DNA of 64,000 nucleotides from contig CM046301.1 of the NCBI GenBank assembly GCA_025267735.1, positions 67,351,872 to 67,415,871 on the forward strand, given 5' to 3'. The position numbers and the translations under genes are program-made. The DNA is from Mactra quadrangularis (lineage: Eukaryota; Mollusca; Bivalvia; Venerida; Mactridae). Positions 55,295 to 64,000 of this stretch are shown piece by piece. Positions within the stretch are counted from its first letter, which is position 1. Each line of letters opens with the position of its first letter. Below the pieces are notes generated by a model. It was not told where the DNA came from. It saw nothing but the letters and a program-made list of their open reading frames with translations, and did not search any database.

Positions 55295-56690
55295 TAGTAT
55301 ATTTATTTAATTTAGACAAAGAAACAAGAACATTCCAAATCACTAATACTGTAGAATGTTTAAAAATATTATTAATGTACTGATCCCATGTATTGAAATA
55401 TCATTTTATTTAAATATCTTTCAACTGCTCGTATGCATTATCATCTTATTCCATTTTTAACGTTAATGGAATTTTTAAAGCAATAGATTTAAAAAAAAAT
55501 GTGCCAGGAATCATGAGTCATTTTTTATAATAACAATATTTATGTAATAAGTACATGTAAGTAATAGATATACTATTATTCAATAATATGATACAATATA
55601 AAGCAATGCGGTTTCACATTTTTCAAATTCACTGACCATTATATTACTTTATAAACATTGAACGCCATGACTATAATACGAAATCACTACATTTACGACG
55701 TCAGCGTCTATTAATTAAGGAAGTGACGTCATTGTTAACGAATGAACAACCCATAAAAAATAACAATATTTCATGTTAGTATTGGCTATTATTATGTCAT
55801 AATTGTAAAACAATAGTCCATCTCGTGACTTCATTCATCCATCACTTGACCTCAATCATTCAGTCATCACGTGACTTCATTGACCTAATCACGTGACCTC
55901 ATTCTAGCATGGTGTAAGATCAGACCACAGAAATAATGAACTTTCTACTTCAACTTATTTTCTTTCCTAGTTTTAACATAATCTCATATAGCTGTCGGTA
56001 TAAGTGAAATAATCCAATCAAATCTTTCTCTAGATGAAATACTTCGCCCATATTTTAAACGATGGACAATTTCTTATTGCTGAAGGGAAAATGAACATTC
56101 CTATTATAAAAACAATCGACAATCTGTGCTCTTCCTTCTGAAGACATTTTTGATCATTTCTCCACGATGACAATTATTTTTCGTCTGCCTCGTTAAACGG
56201 TAAGCATCCTTCACAGAAATAGGGGTTTCCATACACCACTTCACGGAGTGACAGGACCGGAGATAATAGAATTAGCCATTTTGATTGGATGCGTTTCGGA
56301 TATTCACCGCCGTTAGACAATTCAGACATTGATCTTAAATTAGATTTTCCAGTGTTTTCCACTTAAGATGTTTTTGAGTAAATGTTACAGAGACTATGGC
56401 CAGACTGAGGAAACATTTCCACTTTGTTGACTTCCCCTGAAGGTAAACATAATCCAACAATATAATATCTTTGTTACACTACTTCATGTCGTCTTCAAGT
56501 GTCCAAGAAAATGTTGGTTTTTATTTTGGTCTGGTCTTGTAATCATTGACAAGTGTCTTCAACTCTGGCATGGAGATTTCAACTGACCATTCTATACACA
56601 GTGTGAGCATATGTCATAAATGAAGCATATTCCTGTATAAGAACTTGAGAAACAAAGTCTTGGTGAAGTCTTGAACAGTACTTAAAGATA
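55295..56690. other. No gene; clustered CGTGAC tandem motif
   Basis: 55815-55908 contains four units of roughly ATCACGTGACTTCATT-type sequence, two with a full CACGTG. A minus-strand 62-codon frame at 56174-56362 has no recognisable domain. No gene is called. Confidence 0.45.
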
Positions 56691-56692
56691 AA

Positions 56693-56972
56693 ACCCGGGT
56701 CGGTAGCGCAGTTGGTAGCGCGCCGAAATTTGAAATCTCGTGTCCCGAGGGGGTACGGGTTCGAATACCACTCGGGGGTATACCCTTCCATGAAAAATTT
56801 ACAATAGTGTCAACTTTCCTCCATTTATAAGGTGTATGGAGAAGTTTCCGGCCTTGTGGAAGGGTAGGTGAGTACTGGTTATAGACAAGGGTCCAGGAAA
56901 GCTAGGTTAGGTGCGCTGGACGCCGTAAAATGACCTAAAATGTGTTGACACGGTGTTAAACCCAGTAAAAAA
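56693..56972 (+). mobile_element. SINE-A, full-length copy
   Basis: The head GGTAGCGCAGTTGGTAGCGC is close to a tRNA A box, with B box GGTTCGAATACC. The complete body and tail GTTGACACGGTGTTAAACCC AGTA follow. It directly abuts the M1 element at 56987. Confidence 0.85.
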
Positions 56973-56986
56973 ATAACAGTAAAGTT

Positions 56987-57133
56987 TCATTATTAAGCTA
57001 ATTAGAATCAATGGTTTGAATAATAGATTTTAATTACGAACGAGAATTTTCTTCTCAAATTAAGCATTATGGGACTTAAAAGATTGTCAAAAACGCAAGA
57101 GTTTGCAATAAACAAGGTGGTCTTTATAGTGGA
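56987..57133. mobile_element. Mariner/Tc1-like MITE (family M1)
   Basis: The ends CAGTAAAGTTTCATTATTAA and TCTTTATAGTGGAACTTTAC are inverted. The core is GATTGTCAAAAACGCAAGAG. Confidence 0.65.
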
Positions 57134-57299
57134 ACTTTACAACACTTTTTGGTTTGTCTGAGGTATGATTAAAACAATTCGGATATCATGTGTCCACTAG
57201 TCTGAACAATTTGTATTTTGTCACCAAACAATAACTGAAGTCCTTTCTTCAATATTAGACCGTTATGTCGACTTTGTTTTGTAAGGAAGTTTTCATCTC

Positions 57300-57600
57300 C
57301 TTGTTTCTTTGCTTGGTTTTACGCCGTAGCAAAACATTGTATAGGCTATATAACGGCTGTCAGTCAACCTACTCACTCCTTCTGGAAAGGCTAAATCTCT
57401 GGATTTAGCTGTTAACCAACTACTAAGCGCATACTTTCGTCAGTGAATGACAACAGCCCTACATAATTAAATAGCATCGGTAGGAGGGAAAATTGCCGTA
57501 GAAATAATTTCATGACTAAGCTCCACAAAAGTATGCCCCGCGCGGGAAATCGAAACCATGACCCCTCGATCGGTAGACTTGCTGCTAGCCGGGCGGCTTT
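57300..57600 (-). mobile_element. SINE-B, near full-length copy with head deletion
   Basis: It has the same orientation and body as 27034-27345. The tRNA-like head (GCCCGGCTAGCAGCAAGTC on the minus strand) has lost part of the A-box region. The 3' end reads GTTTTACGCCGTAGCAAAAC on the plus strand. Confidence 0.8.
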
Positions 57601-57604
57601 CATC

Positions 57605-58140
57605 TTCTTGTCGAAGAATGAGAGAACGCTGGTCAAAGTAAACGACATAAATCATAACAAAGTGACAATAAGCGATTAAAAGTGCAAATAAGATTTTTTG
57701 TAAAGTGGCACTAAGTAATCACTGTCTTGTTGATTTCTCCATGAAGGAGAAAGTGAATATACAACAAGATCAGGTTTACTGATGAACCATTTCCCTATCC
57801 CTCGTATTGGTCCATAACCTAGTAAATGAATGTAAGAGAAAACTAAAAATACTTAAGACTGAACATCGCTGAAGCAAAAAAAAGGAAAGAGTCTAAAAAC
57901 ATCAGGACAGAGAAAGAGAGCACACGGACCTCACATACAGTCAAAAGAACAGGGGGGGGGGGCAGATTTTTAAACTTTAATTATAAAAAGGACACCCCAA
58001 ACAAATAATGAAAAGCAAGAAACAATTGCCACTGGGGTTAAACCAAGTTCTGGTTAAAACATCTTCACACTCAAAGAGTCTGAATCTTTGATAGATATCG
58101 ACGGTGAAGCTGATTGGAGAAGTTACGCTGCCCAATATTA
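57605..58140. other. No gene; G-run
   Basis: A G-rich run (AGGGGGGGGGGGCAG) lies near 57951-57963. No gene is seen. Confidence 0.5.
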
Positions 58141-58143
58141 TTA

Positions 58144-58264
58144 GTTACACAGTCAGTTACTGACCGGATACGGTGTGATACCGGGTCAGTAAATTATTAT
58201 TGGGTGAGATCACTGGAGATTATTGGGTATCACACCGTATCCGGTCAGTAACTGACTGTGTAAC
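58144..58264. mobile_element. Foldback element with perfect 39-bp arms
   Basis: The arms 58144-58182 (GTTACACAGTCAGTTACTGA..) and 58226-58264 are perfect inverted copies with a 43-bp spacer that itself repeats TATTGGGT. A related TTACTGACTGGAT segment lies at 58339, so more of the family may be nearby. No target duplication is clear. Confidence 0.8.
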
Positions 58265-58767
58265 GAATTTATCTTACCGAGTACCCCCATCTGAGTAGAA
58301 AAATAAGGTTTCGTCAGCGCTATCATTTATAAATTTTGTTACTGACTGGATATTAGAATCTACTGACCTAATATGGGATAATACATGGTCAGCACGTGAC
58401 CGCTCTCGGCCAATGAAAAACGAGTATTCTGTACGAGGTAAGATAAGATAATTTGTGTAATGTCCAGTTGGTAACTAATCATGCTTGCAACAACCCAAAA
58501 TATGTAGAACTCTCAAATGATATAGAATCAACAAATATCATATAACATAGTTTGGTTATTTTGTGTCGCTGTTTTAATACTTCACTATTATTTCAACATT
58601 TGAGCGCTAAGAACAGGAAGGAAGTACGACCAATGAGTGACCTAAACTTTGTTTCATTATCAGCTTGAAGTAATCCAGTGTCATACTATCCACACGCTTC
58701 TATCCGGATCATTTACTTGTTTAATATCTAAATATTTACCTTGTATTTAGTCTACTGAACCAATATA

Positions 58768-59636
58768 CAGTACCCTACAAAAGTTTTCAGAACATAGAAA
58801 GTTTAATAATAAAAAAATATTGATTGTTTTCGGTAGAACCATTATTTTTTATGTATTTATATGGATGATTATTAAATAAAAAAAATCTTGAATGCATCAC
58901 ATTTATAAGATTCAGCATCTGATATCCAAAAGCCTCCAAAACCAAGTTCAATGTTTTTCTTTTCTATAACATAGATTTTAAGTTACTTTGTTAGTCTCAA
59001 CTACTAAAAGTACCATAAAAAAACTACACAAAACTAAAAAAACATTTCAAAATAAATGGTAATCCGGGAACACTACTTTTTAGTTCGGACAACCAAAAAT
59101 TTCTTTTGGACAACCAAAATTCTACTAACAAGAGATAGTGTTTGATGCTAAATCAACCTGTTTGGGCAACCAATGGCATATCCTAATTTTTGCATTCATA
59201 AGACTGGTTAAGAATTGCACAAAAAGGTAATGTGACTTACCTTGTTTCCATTGTAGCCCTTCCATACAGTATTGCTACAGTCCTATAAAAATAAAAATAG
59301 CCTCGAGTGCACCGTGCGGGCGCCATGCAATCAAGCTCCGCAAGGACTCGTACAATCTCTTGCGTACCCGTACGGACTGTTACGTATTTACCAGGGTTCG
59401 TTAGATGAGCCGTGGAGCACGTATCAGTTTCAAAGTCAAATCGTGAACAAAATCATGATCGAGTATGGATTAAACTTGCATATCTTCCAGCTACGGCTCC
59501 GTCTGGGTGTGTTGTTTTGTGCCATGTGCGTACCGTTACCTTAATGCTCAAGGCTTCTGCACGTACGAGTCCGCAACAAGCCACGGTTTTATGGGACTGA
59601 GGCATATGTATAATCAAGAACTTTTGGACGGCACTG
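58768..59636. mobile_element. Tc1/mariner-like element (family M2), long copy with GC-rich interior
   Basis: The ends CAGTACCCTACAAAAGTTT and AGAACTTTTGGACGGCACTG are inverted and flanked by TA (58766-58767 and 59637-59638). At 869 bp it is more than three times the other copies. The extra sequence includes a stretch at 59295-59605 far richer in GC and CpG than its surroundings. No Tc1/mariner transposase motif was recognised. Confidence 0.65.
59295..59605. other. GC-rich island of unknown origin
   Basis: A plus-strand frame of 90 codons (59272-59544) and minus-strand frames run through it. On the minus strand a frame from about 59454 down to 59244 ends at a consensus donor, ACAAG|GTAAGT (GT at 59243-59242). 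None of the translations matches a family I recognise. It could be captured host exon sequence, a decayed transposase region or a non-coding RNA. Confidence 0.35.
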
Positions 59637-59992
59637 TACATGATGGTTGTAGTTACTATCAGTCAAATAGAGAAGTATTAACTTGTTTAGACTTTGACTT
59701 AATCCTTTCACTTCTCTCCTGCAGATGTTACAATGCCTTGTTGACACAACTTTCACCTTGCTGATCAATATCATTATAATATAGTGCTTCCATTATTATC
59801 ATAGATTTAATACAATATACACCAGCTTGCCCTTTCACCCATCCTGCCATCTCACGAGTTGGTTCTTCTTAAATTTCAGAATTAAAGGCTTTTTGGGTAT
59901 TAAGCTGACCAGCACGTGCGCGTGGTTTTATTTGACCAAGTAATATATTAAACATGTTCCAATTAACACCTCGGTGTCTAGAGATTGTGTTA

Positions 59993-60066
59993 CAGTAATG
60001 TTCCACTGTTAGGATTATCAAAATTGATAGTCTTAATACTAATAGATGAATGGTCTTAATATAGGG
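59993..60066. mobile_element. Mariner/Tc1-like MITE (family M1), partial
   Basis: The left end CAGTAATGTTCCACTGTTAG and inner TTGATAGTCTTAATA are present. The copy stops against the hairpin element at 60073. Confidence 0.5.
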
Positions 60067-60072
60067 AACCCT

Positions 60073-60380
60073 GTAGCCTGTTCAATTACCCTAAACGTTC
60101 CAAAACGTTCCGTAACGATACATTCGGAACTCTTCGGCCATTCGCTGCGAATAATCTCGAACATATTTAGACGCTATTTTGAAACTACCGGTGTTGAAGT
60201 AAACAAATATACGATCGTTTAGTGATGTTTCGTTTTTAGTCCATAAATTTTGAAACATCACTCATTGCCTTAACGATCGTATATTTGTTTATTAGATTAG
60301 ATTGTTCGCAGCGAATGGCCGCGGAGTTCCGAATGTATCGTTACGGTTATCGGAACGTTTAGGGTAATTGAACAGGCTAC
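60073..60380. mobile_element. 308-bp hairpin element (family H1), best copy
   Basis: The arms (GTAGCCTGTTCAATTACCCT.., CGTAACGATACATTCGGAAC, GGCCATTCGCTGCGAA) are inverted almost end to end. The central AACAAATATACGATCGTT and GAAACATCACT segments also pair, leaving a small loop. Related copies lie at 48883 and 46130. The target duplication is unclear. Confidence 0.8.
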
Positions 60381-60384
60381 TGTC

Positions 60385-61140
60385 CTTCTCTTAAGCAATT
60401 GAGAATCACAAATTGTGAACTATCGCATGATTATTTATAATCAATGTAGTCTTTAAAAAACTCTTTATAGTAGAACGTAACTGTTTCATGCGTTAGATCA
60501 AGTATTACACGTTTAAAAATTCATGTTTCTCTGCAGATTTAATGATCTTTAAACTAATAAGTGATCAACGCACTTCTTAAACAATTTGATTCCAGCATTT
60601 GGTCATCCTATCACAGGTAAATTTTGTTACAACTTTTCTTTTCAATTTCAATTTTCAGAAGGTCTTTAAAAATCAGTCAATTAGAGTTCGTCTTTAATCA
60701 GTCGACGTTCAAAGAAATTAATTCCAATTTGTCGTCAGTGTGTTAGCGTATATGCCACTTTTGACATCAGGTAAGTTCGAATGCCACTTTAAACGCCACT
60801 AAGTACTTGTATAGTTCTTTGAATTGTATTATAAAATCAGCTAGCGTAACTTCATTTAGATGCTGTCACCTTTGTTTTCTGGTCAGTTTAATGAACGTGA
60901 AAGCGAGGTTGTGACTGGTTTAAATTGAAAACATTCAAATGACGATTGGAACATTGTCATCTGTAGATCTACTCATGGATGGGAAGATTCAGTGATTAAG
61001 ACAGATTGGTGCATAGAATACATGTACCTGTACTTGAAATTAATAAATACTGTCACATTTTTTAATGTTTATCAAATATTATTCAAGTATATTCGAGTAG
61101 GGAACACAATGTATGGATTCCGATACCAGATCCTGTTAAC
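60385..61140. other. No gene supported
   Basis: No exon, RNA gene or repeat family is recognised. Confidence 0.5.
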
Positions 61141-61142
61141 AT

Positions 61143-61180
61143 AATCAAGGATCCTATTTTTCTAATATAGGGTCCTTGAC
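61143..61180. repeat. Short inverted repeat
   Basis: ATCAAGGATCCTA and TAGGGTCCTTGA are complementary around a short AT-rich loop. Confidence 0.6.
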
Positions 61181-61210
61181 ATAATGCATAATAAAGTTAA
61201 ACTCATTTTG

Positions 61211-61403
61211 TATGGTGGCATATTTCTGCCATCAGATAACCACATAACTAATTAATTATTATATTAGAGGTTAACTAGTTATGGTAACTAGTTAACCTCT
61301 TAAGTTAATTAAGTTAAGTGGTAAACTAGTTACCGTAACTAGTTAATCTCTTAATTAATTAGTTAGTTAAGTGGTTATCTGATGGCAGAAATATGCCAAC
61401 ATA
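61211..61403. mobile_element. 193-bp inverted-repeat element, ends related to the foldback elements
   Basis: The 38-bp ends TATGGTGGCATATTTCTGCC.. and their inverted counterpart differ at only two positions. The terminal TATGGTGGCAT differs from TACGGTGGCAT of 24289-24731 at one base. Flanking hexamers ATTTTG (61205-61210) and AGTTTG (61404-61409) match at 5 of 6. The interior repeats TAACTAGTTAAC-type palindromes. Confidence 0.75.
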
Positions 61404-61409
61404 AGTTTG

Positions 61410-62870
61410 CATTATTATGTATCATTTGATAATACATGTATGGTGAGTTATATAATTATGTTTTATTTTTATTTTATGACGTTTTTACTTACAACACTTG
61501 TGGCTTATTCCATGTTTATGTTCATATAATGAATAACACACATAAACTCTCGAACTAAGTTTCTTGAGTTACGTGGTTGGTTATATGGTATCGTAATCAC
61601 TGATAGGAATTGAAAGAGTCAAGTACATTTTTTCATTTACGAGCAAAATACAGAATAAAATTATACAGTCAATTCGTGTACAACACACGCCAGCTCCAAC
61701 TGTTTCCTTTTCTTAACTAAAACATCTTTATACATTTGTCCTGCTAAAATATTGTAAATTATAAATTGGTTATTTTTCAATATTTTTTATGTTTTCATAT
61801 ATTTGTTTAGACTTGTCATTTTCGCCACTATACTGTGATAATTTCACGTCTTCCATTCACTTCTACTTAATTCGACACTTGTATATTTGACGATTGACTG
61901 CAGTCATGAATTAACTTTTAATATTTACAGTCAAAGTTGCCATTGTCACAAAAGCTGTTGCCTCGTTTACTTACCCGATGTGCAAATATTAAAAATCCGG
62001 GCAATTAAATAGCAGGCAACGTTACATATGCCTCGCAAAGAAGATCTCCTTACGTGAAAGTACAATAAGTTATTAAATATGAAATTAATTACAAAAGTGA
62101 CACACAACCAATGACATTGATGTCAGCGTGCAGTAATGTTGTTTTCTGTATGAAAACATGAAATGTTAAGAATCGACCAAGGTGTGCGATTGTTAAGCAT
62201 GATAGTAAAAAACGTGACAAAACCAACCATGAAATGTAGATTACACCAAAATGTCAGTATTTTATCTTTTCACACATTCTGTAATTATATGTCACTTTTC
62301 AACACTCTTCAATTTTAAAGTCGACAAAAGAAGGTTCACAGTTTCTGATCTCCAGCTAAGAGAGTAGCGAGCAGCGGAAATTTGCCATCGATGACGATCA
62401 AATAGATGTCACACAGTTTTAGGTTAAGAGAAATACTAAAAGTATTGAATTGTTCTCTGTTAATTATCAGTCTCCATTCACGTGGTGACGTCTGTCGCCC
62501 GATGTTTAAACAATTATGTTGGAAAATATTAACTCTATCTTAGGAAATCATTTTCACATTTTTGCAGTAAACATTGTAAATGAAAAGAAATTTGTTATCA
62601 AAAATAAGAAAGCTATAATTTACTTGGTAAAAACAAACATGTCGTCAGGTCGTGTTGTTAAGTCGCTTGTGTTCGTATTTGTTGAATTAACAAATGTTCT
62701 TGTACGTTTGTTTTTTACGATAATGATTTATACAATATTTTTGCAAAGTTATTGTTTATATGATCAATGTTTCATACTCAATTATTCAAGTCTGGTATAT
62801 TCTTGTTATCAACCAATCAATGGACAAACATTTCTTAACTAAAGACGCTTTGCTTTCTTTCATAAGTTGC
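61410..62870. other. No gene supported
   Basis: A 108-codon frame at 62516-62842 is rich in Ile, Phe, Asn and Lys, as chance frames are in AT-rich DNA. It has no splice signals or domain, so it is not called. Confidence 0.45.
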
Positions 62871-62872
62871 TA

Positions 62873-63117
62873 CAGTGCCCTTCCAAAGTCCTGAGACAAA
62901 ATTCTGTTTAAAGAATAGACCAACTTACATTTACCCAAGAAATTAGAAAAAAACGAATGGTTGTCTGGTCAAATCCTAAAATCAGCATTAATTAGTTTAT
63001 CACTTATGATTCTAACAATTACATGAAACAGCTTTAATTATAGTAAAATTACTTGCAATGGGCATTTACGTTTTATTTTCAAAACTGCATTCGTCTTTGG
63101 ACGTTTGGAGGGCATTG
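62873..63117. mobile_element. Tc1/mariner-like MITE (family M2)
   Basis: The ends CAGTGCCCTTCCAAAGTCC and GGACGTTTGGAGGGCATTG are inverted, with the core CAAAATTCTGTTTAAAG and ATTAGTTTATCAC. A TA precedes it at 62871-62872. 245 bp. Confidence 0.7.
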
Positions 63118-63119
63118 TG

Positions 63120-64000
63120 TTATATTTGAAAGACATCTTTAGGCCTGAGTCTGACGTGTACTGATCAAAATGTCGTTGCTTCCCATCGTGGAATAAAAAA
63201 GATGATAAATGCAATATATATGTATATGTTATATCAAGGCATCCACTTTGAATGTCGTCACTTTTTACTTTTTGATCATTTTGCGAAATCGGGCACTTGG
63301 CGTCAAATTGTTAAAAATTTAAAGATGAAATAGGGAATGAAACAGCGCAACCTATCGTCGGAAACCCACGGTACTCATACGTTATTCATGAATAATAATA
63401 CGTGAGGTTACCGATGATGAACTTTACCACAATAATCGTTGGTAAACTCCATCGGTATTGCGAGTCTCGGGTAAACATTAATTTCCTTGTACGGAGTATT
63501 AGGACTAATTCATTTTGGCTAATTTACATTAGCATATTGCTGTACTAGTAGTTTTACATTTCTAATCATTTCTCTAAATGTGTGCGTGATCACTGTATTA
63601 AAAATATTTGCCGTTATTTCACAAGGACTATTTTGTCTTTGACTAGAGATCAAAAAGCAATAGTGCCAACTGTTAGCGGGAATCAAACTATAAACGCCGA
63701 ATGCGATGTCAAGAATTACGATAACTAAAATGGCGCTCTTTTTGAAAACATCACAGTCAAATTAGAAGATGAATATATATACTTTAACAAAAATAACAAG
63801 AATATTGTCAGACTAAACAGTTAAGTGTATGAACCTTGAAACCTAGACTGCGAACTTGTTGAATTCGACAATTCAATTATATAATCACCGGGGTCTTTGA
63901 TGTCCGTAATATTTATAAGTTAACCTAACATTTGATAATATTATTGTTAAATATATATAAACATTATATATCAAGTGTATAGTTATATATCTATATCGTG
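63120..64000. other. No gene supported
   Basis: AT-rich sequence to the window end. No coding frame, RNA gene or family repeat is recognised. Confidence 0.5.

Noticed and set aside
56700..56780. Possible tRNA gene with GGTTCGAATACC B box
   Set aside because: It is the head of a full-length SINE-A with body and tail; the cloverleaf is incomplete.
62516..62842. 108-codon plus-strand frame
   Set aside because: Ile/Phe/Asn/Lys-rich composition as expected by chance in AT-rich DNA; no splice sites, domain or homologous motif recognised.

Overview
The window looks like non-model animal genomic DNA, most probably from a bivalve or another mollusc. It is AT-rich, gene-poor and crowded with small interspersed repeats. 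No bacterial-style genes, operons or CRISPR arrays are visible. Several repeat types match what I recall from bivalve genomes: tRNA-headed SINEs ending near GGCGTTAAACCCA, repeats with the phrasing 'GACCCATGTTCGAACTC', and abundant MITEs. The organism call is an inference and no database search was run.

Protein-coding content is small. (1) A 5'-truncated LINE retrotransposon at about 17.0-19.5 kb keeps one long intact reading frame with a complete-looking reverse transcriptase, a C-terminal CCHC-type zinc motif and a (TCTTA)4 tail. (2) A small multi-exon gene for a secreted protein lies at 24.75-28.78 kb on the plus strand: a TATA box, a signal peptide plus PAN/apple-like module (exon 1), and an F5/8C-like galactose-binding-fold domain split over exons 2 and 3, followed by an AATAAA. 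The exon 2 to exon 3 join is not in phase as I can reconstruct it. (3) A first-exon candidate on the minus strand (20.07-20.43 kb) encodes a 119-residue acidic, Thr/Gly/Pro-rich segment ending at a consensus splice donor; the rest of that gene is not recognised.

Repeats fill much of the remainder. At least four SINE groups occur, two of which have different heads and bodies but the same 3' tail. There are two mariner/Tc1-like MITE families of about 7-10 copies each, hAT-like MITEs (one with a perfect 8-bp duplication), a PIF/Harbinger-like element with TAA duplications, several hairpin elements, a 56-bp minisatellite, and long GA and AAT microsatellites.

The most unusual structure is a pair of foldback elements (24289-24731 and 27726-28098). 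Each has exact 6-bp target duplications and TACGGTGGCAT terminal inverted repeats. Each is filled with self-complementary 12-mers of the type ACGTGGCCACGT and ACGTGCGCACGT, repeated every 21-22 bp, about two helical turns. One copy ends 20 bp upstream of the TATA box of the PAN/F5-8C gene and the other lies in its last intron. A smaller element at 61211-61403 has nearly the same termini and a 6-bp duplication, suggesting one superfamily.

Reading left to right: 0-16.9 kb is repeat-rich intergenic or intronic DNA; 17-19.5 kb is the LINE; 20-22.5 kb holds the minus-strand exon and the minisatellite; 23.8-28.8 kb is the PAN/F5-8C gene with its transposon-filled introns; 28.8-64 kb is mostly repeats with no confidently supported gene.
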